NCBI RefSeq assembly: GCF_000018945.1
Contig: NC_011978.1
Span: 1,396,729-1,460,728 of the forward strand
Direction: 5' to 3'
DNA length: 64,000 nt
Source: Thermotoga neapolitana DSM 4359
GTDB taxonomy: Bacteria; Thermotogota; Thermotogae; Thermotogales; Thermotogaceae
The translations under genes were made by a program, and so were the position numbers. The notes beneath the pieces were generated by a model, which made no database searches, was not told the origin of the DNA, and was given only the letters and a program-made list of their open reading frames with translations. This document shows, in pieces, positions 61,938 to 64,000 of the stretch (its first letter is position 1; each line of letters starts with the position of its first letter).

Positions 61938-64000
61938 GCACAGCGGCATTTTCCAGACCAAAGGGCAGAAGAATGTATCTGTCCGTGTGATGCTCAAAGT
62001 CTATGAAACTCCACGGTCTTCTGAACGTTTCTTCGAGCACATCGGCCTTGTGGTTTGCCTCTATCAAGTTGAAGAGTGTGTTGGTGAGAACAAGTTTCAG
62101 TTCGTTCTTTCCGTCGTGAAGGTTGTCTGTGATCTCCACCATGAACGGTTCCCAGAAGAGACTTCCCACGAATTTTTCGTTCAAAAACACCTCCACCGAC
62201 GCGGCCCTCACGCTGTTCAGTTTGAGAAAGTACCTTCTTTTCGGGTCTTTTTTCATCTCGAAGGTCTTCCTCAGAGTGAAAGAGCCCACATAAAACGGGT
62301 ATCCACTCCGTGTGATATCCTTGTGGTCTGGTGTTTTTGGAGCATCGATCACGTACTTTGTTTCGTCCACGTTCACAAGGGAGAATTTCCCAACAAGATA
62401 GATCGTTTCCACTTCCGTGGGTCTGTGATTTTCGGGATTTTTCACCCTCTCGTGGCAGCCTGGTCCTGTGATGTTGTTACTCTTTTTTCCTTCCAGAACG
62501 ACAATGTTTTTCCCCACCTGAACAAGTTCTGTAATGTCCATCTTTCCGAAGTTCACATCCAGGAAACACTCCTCCTCGGTGAAAGTGCAACCCTTCTTTT
62601 TGAACACCGCTTCGTGGCCGTTCACCGTGATTCTGTCAAGATTCTCCGCACACTCAACAACGAGAAAGAGCTTTTCTGGTTTTTCCCTGATCTCGAACGA
62701 ATACACCACTCCGAACGGTGTTCCTTCTGGCAGTCTGTAGAACTCGTACCAGATCTTCGAAACGTACTCATCCCTGAAGACCTTCCCGTCTGCTTCGAAC
62801 ATGTCTACCCTGTCCACAGGCAGCACGTTGAAACCGTTCATCTCTGTTTCGAACTCAGAAAACGCCATTTCAAGTTCGAATTCTCTTTTCAAAGTCACCC
62901 CCGTTGAAATCACGCTTCTTCTCTGTGACGGAATCTCTTCGTCCGTTACCCAGATCAAAAGGCTCGATGCCGGGTGCATGGTGAACTCTCTTTCGCTGAA
63001 CTCCACCACAGCAAAGTCAAAGATGTCGATCGCGTAAATGTGTCTTTTTTCCTCCTTCAGATTCAACTGGCAGTGCACTTCCCGGTTGATGTCCGTGTTC
63101 GCAAGAAAGATGATGTATGAGCCGTTCTCAAGCAACCTCTTCTGTGCAATCACAGATTTTGCGTTCTTTCCGGTCTTTTTGTCTATGACCTCGACGGCAG
63201 CCACATCCCTGAGTGAATCGATAAGACCCTGAAGATCTTCAAAAACACGTGCTCTTTTGAGGAACTCCGGCTTTTCTTTTCTTCCTTCCACCCTTTCCGG
63301 GAAGAAGTTTCCATCTTTCAGGACAAGGATCTTACCACCGTTTTTTGAAAACTCGTTCAAAAGATCCACCGTTGAGCGTCTCAAGTTCAGCAGGGGAGGT
63401 ACCAGAACGATATCGTACTCACAGTTTCCCACCACAAGTTTTTCTCCGCTCACCCTTCCGTGTTTCGAAAGGATCGTCTCATCGCCAAAGTGGAAATCTA
63501 TTTTGTTTGAGACGAGTTCTTTCACGGTCCTGTCGAAGGATTCGTTGAGTTTGTCGATCTCGTCGTCGAACTTCGAATAAACACACCAGGCAGAGGTGAT
63601 CGGATGGATCATCAGCACCTTCACTTCTCTCTTTCCCTGTGTCATCAGGTAGTTCAATCTGGCGAGGTAGTCAGAGAAGCGCTTTTCGTTCTTCCACCAG
63701 GGCTGTTGATAGAACAGGTTCGGTGGGTAGTCTCTTTTTCTTTCTCCCCTCATCGAGTAGAGGCTGAGGTGTGGATTTATGTAGGTGATCCCAAGGACAG
63801 CCTGCCAGTCTGCAATCCACTTTCTGTGGAGGAAACTCACGTGCTGACCCGTGGTTCCGAACGTTTCACAGAGCACCCATTTCTTTCTCAACTGTTCCGC
63901 CACCGATGAGACCTGCTTTATCGTGATCACCTGTTCAAGATGACGTGCGAGTTTGTCAACTCCCGGTATCTGCATGTATTCGTAGTGTGGCATCGCAGCC
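61918..64000 (-). CDS. Large glycoside hydrolase, alpha-L-rhamnosidase-like (5' truncated by window)
   Basis: The visible 691 codons run off the window end; the ATG at 63993 (MPHYEYMQIPGVDKL) looks internal to the catalytic domain. The pattern matches large GH106/rhamnosidase-like enzymes: GVDKLARHLEQVI, VLCETFGTTGQH, NPHLSLYSMRGERKRDYPPN and VLMIHPITSAW, followed by a class I glutamine-amidotransferase-like segment. C-terminal sugar-binding beta-sandwiches follow, with FYVGSFTLRKTFEM and a final KVFLNEKFVG type domain. I recall a homologue in the rhamnose cluster of T. maritima. It would release rhamnose from plant polysaccharides. Confidence 0.8.
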   Translation of the reverse strand, partial: AAMPHYEYMQIPGVDKLARHLEQVITIKQVSSVAEQLRKKWVLCETFGTTGQHVSFLHRKWIADWQAVLGITYINPHLSLYSMRGERKRDYPPNLFYQQPWWKNEKRFSDYLARLNYLMTQGKREVKVLMIHPITSAWCVYSKFDDEIDKLNESFDRTVKELVSNKIDFHFGDETILSKHGRVSGEKLVVGNCEYDIVLVPPLLNLRRSTVDLLNEFSKNGGKILVLKDGNFFPERVEGRKEKPEFLKRARVFEDLQGLIDSLRDVAAVEVIDKKTGKNAKSVIAQKRLLENGSYIIFLANTDINREVHCQLNLKEEKRHIYAIDIFDFAVVEFSEREFTMHPASSLLIWVTDEEIPSQRRSVISTGVTLKREFELEMAFSEFETEMNGFNVLPVDRVDMFEADGKVFRDEYVSKIWYEFYRLPEGTPFGVVYSFEIREKPEKLFLVVECAENLDRITVNGHEAVFKKKGCTFTEEECFLDVNFGKMDITELVQVGKNIVVLEGKKSNNITGPGCHERVKNPENHRPTEVETIYLVGKFSLVNVDETKYVIDAPKTPDHKDITRSGYPFYVGSFTLRKTFEMKKDPKRRYFLKLNSVRAASVEVFLNEKFVGSLFWEPFMVEITDNLHDGKNELKLVLTNTLFNLIEANHKADVLEETFRRPWSFIDFEHHTDRYILLPFGLENAAVLSSFSP

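Noticed and set aside
61987-62907. 306-codon open frame antisense to the glycoside hydrolase
   Set aside because: Antisense of a conserved enzyme, rich in His/Phe/Val as expected from reversed codons.

Overview
The window looks like a chromosomal segment of a hyperthermophilic Thermotoga from the T. maritima/T. neapolitana group. This rests on my recollection of family members and gene order; no search was run. The genes are packed, mostly with ATGA-type overlaps or gaps under 30 bases, and use many GTG and TTG starts. Several products (purB, ferritin, the small cupin, the two-subunit TrkA ring) look very close but not always identical to the T. maritima proteins I remember. I saw no insertion sequence, CRISPR array, tRNA, rRNA or phage gene, and no gene-free stretch over 300 bases.

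Layout. 1-1.4 kb (+): end of a peptide-type ABC uptake operon. 1.4-9.6 kb (-): isocitrate dehydrogenase, a CcdA/thioredoxin redox pair, and a complete branched-chain amino-acid transporter (livKHMGF) with a CBS-ACT sensor protein; livK has a strong promoter with a palindrome in its spacer. 9.7-13.1 kb (-): a MoxR/DUF58/DUF4129 module. 13.2-15.3 kb (+): an aminotransferase and a phosphate acyltransferase. 15.3-16.5 kb (-): a nucleosidase and ferritin. 16.6-21.6 kb (+): three prepilin-like genes, then flaG-fliD behind a sigma-28 type promoter. 21.8 kb (+): a BTAD-type regulator.

22.9-29.2 kb (-) is the most unusual block: three secreted paralogs sharing a WFVxKPG motif, a twice-repeated Ig-like envelope protein, a very short secretin and an outer-membrane barrel candidate. 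Next comes a cupin gene, the large Alu-type SRP RNA and a fourth prepilin-like gene whose start codon appears to lie in the 3' end of the SRP RNA gene.

30.4-52.2 kb (-) is a nearly unbroken string of 27 genes. It holds potassium uptake (TrkH with a two-subunit TrkA), aminoacyl-tRNA synthetases (hisS, argS), purine and arginine genes (purA, purB, argF), tmk, rnc, an rRNA/tRNA methyltransferase, two degenerate nitrilase-fold proteins, and at its end a seven-gene Mrp/Mbh-type cation antiporter module. In that module the MbhD-like subunit is fused to what looks like half of a solute-binding protein. 52.3-61.9 kb (+) is a second housekeeping string: metG, gyrA, archease, lexA, a STAS protein, rpiB, prmA, DUF501, panC, a phosphodiesterase, a PP-loop ATPase and a tiny basic ORF. 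The window ends inside a large rhamnosidase-like glycoside hydrolase on the minus strand.

The best candidates for something undescribed are the secretin/WFVxKPG locus together with the scattered pseudopilins, and the antiporter subunit fused to a truncated solute-binding domain.
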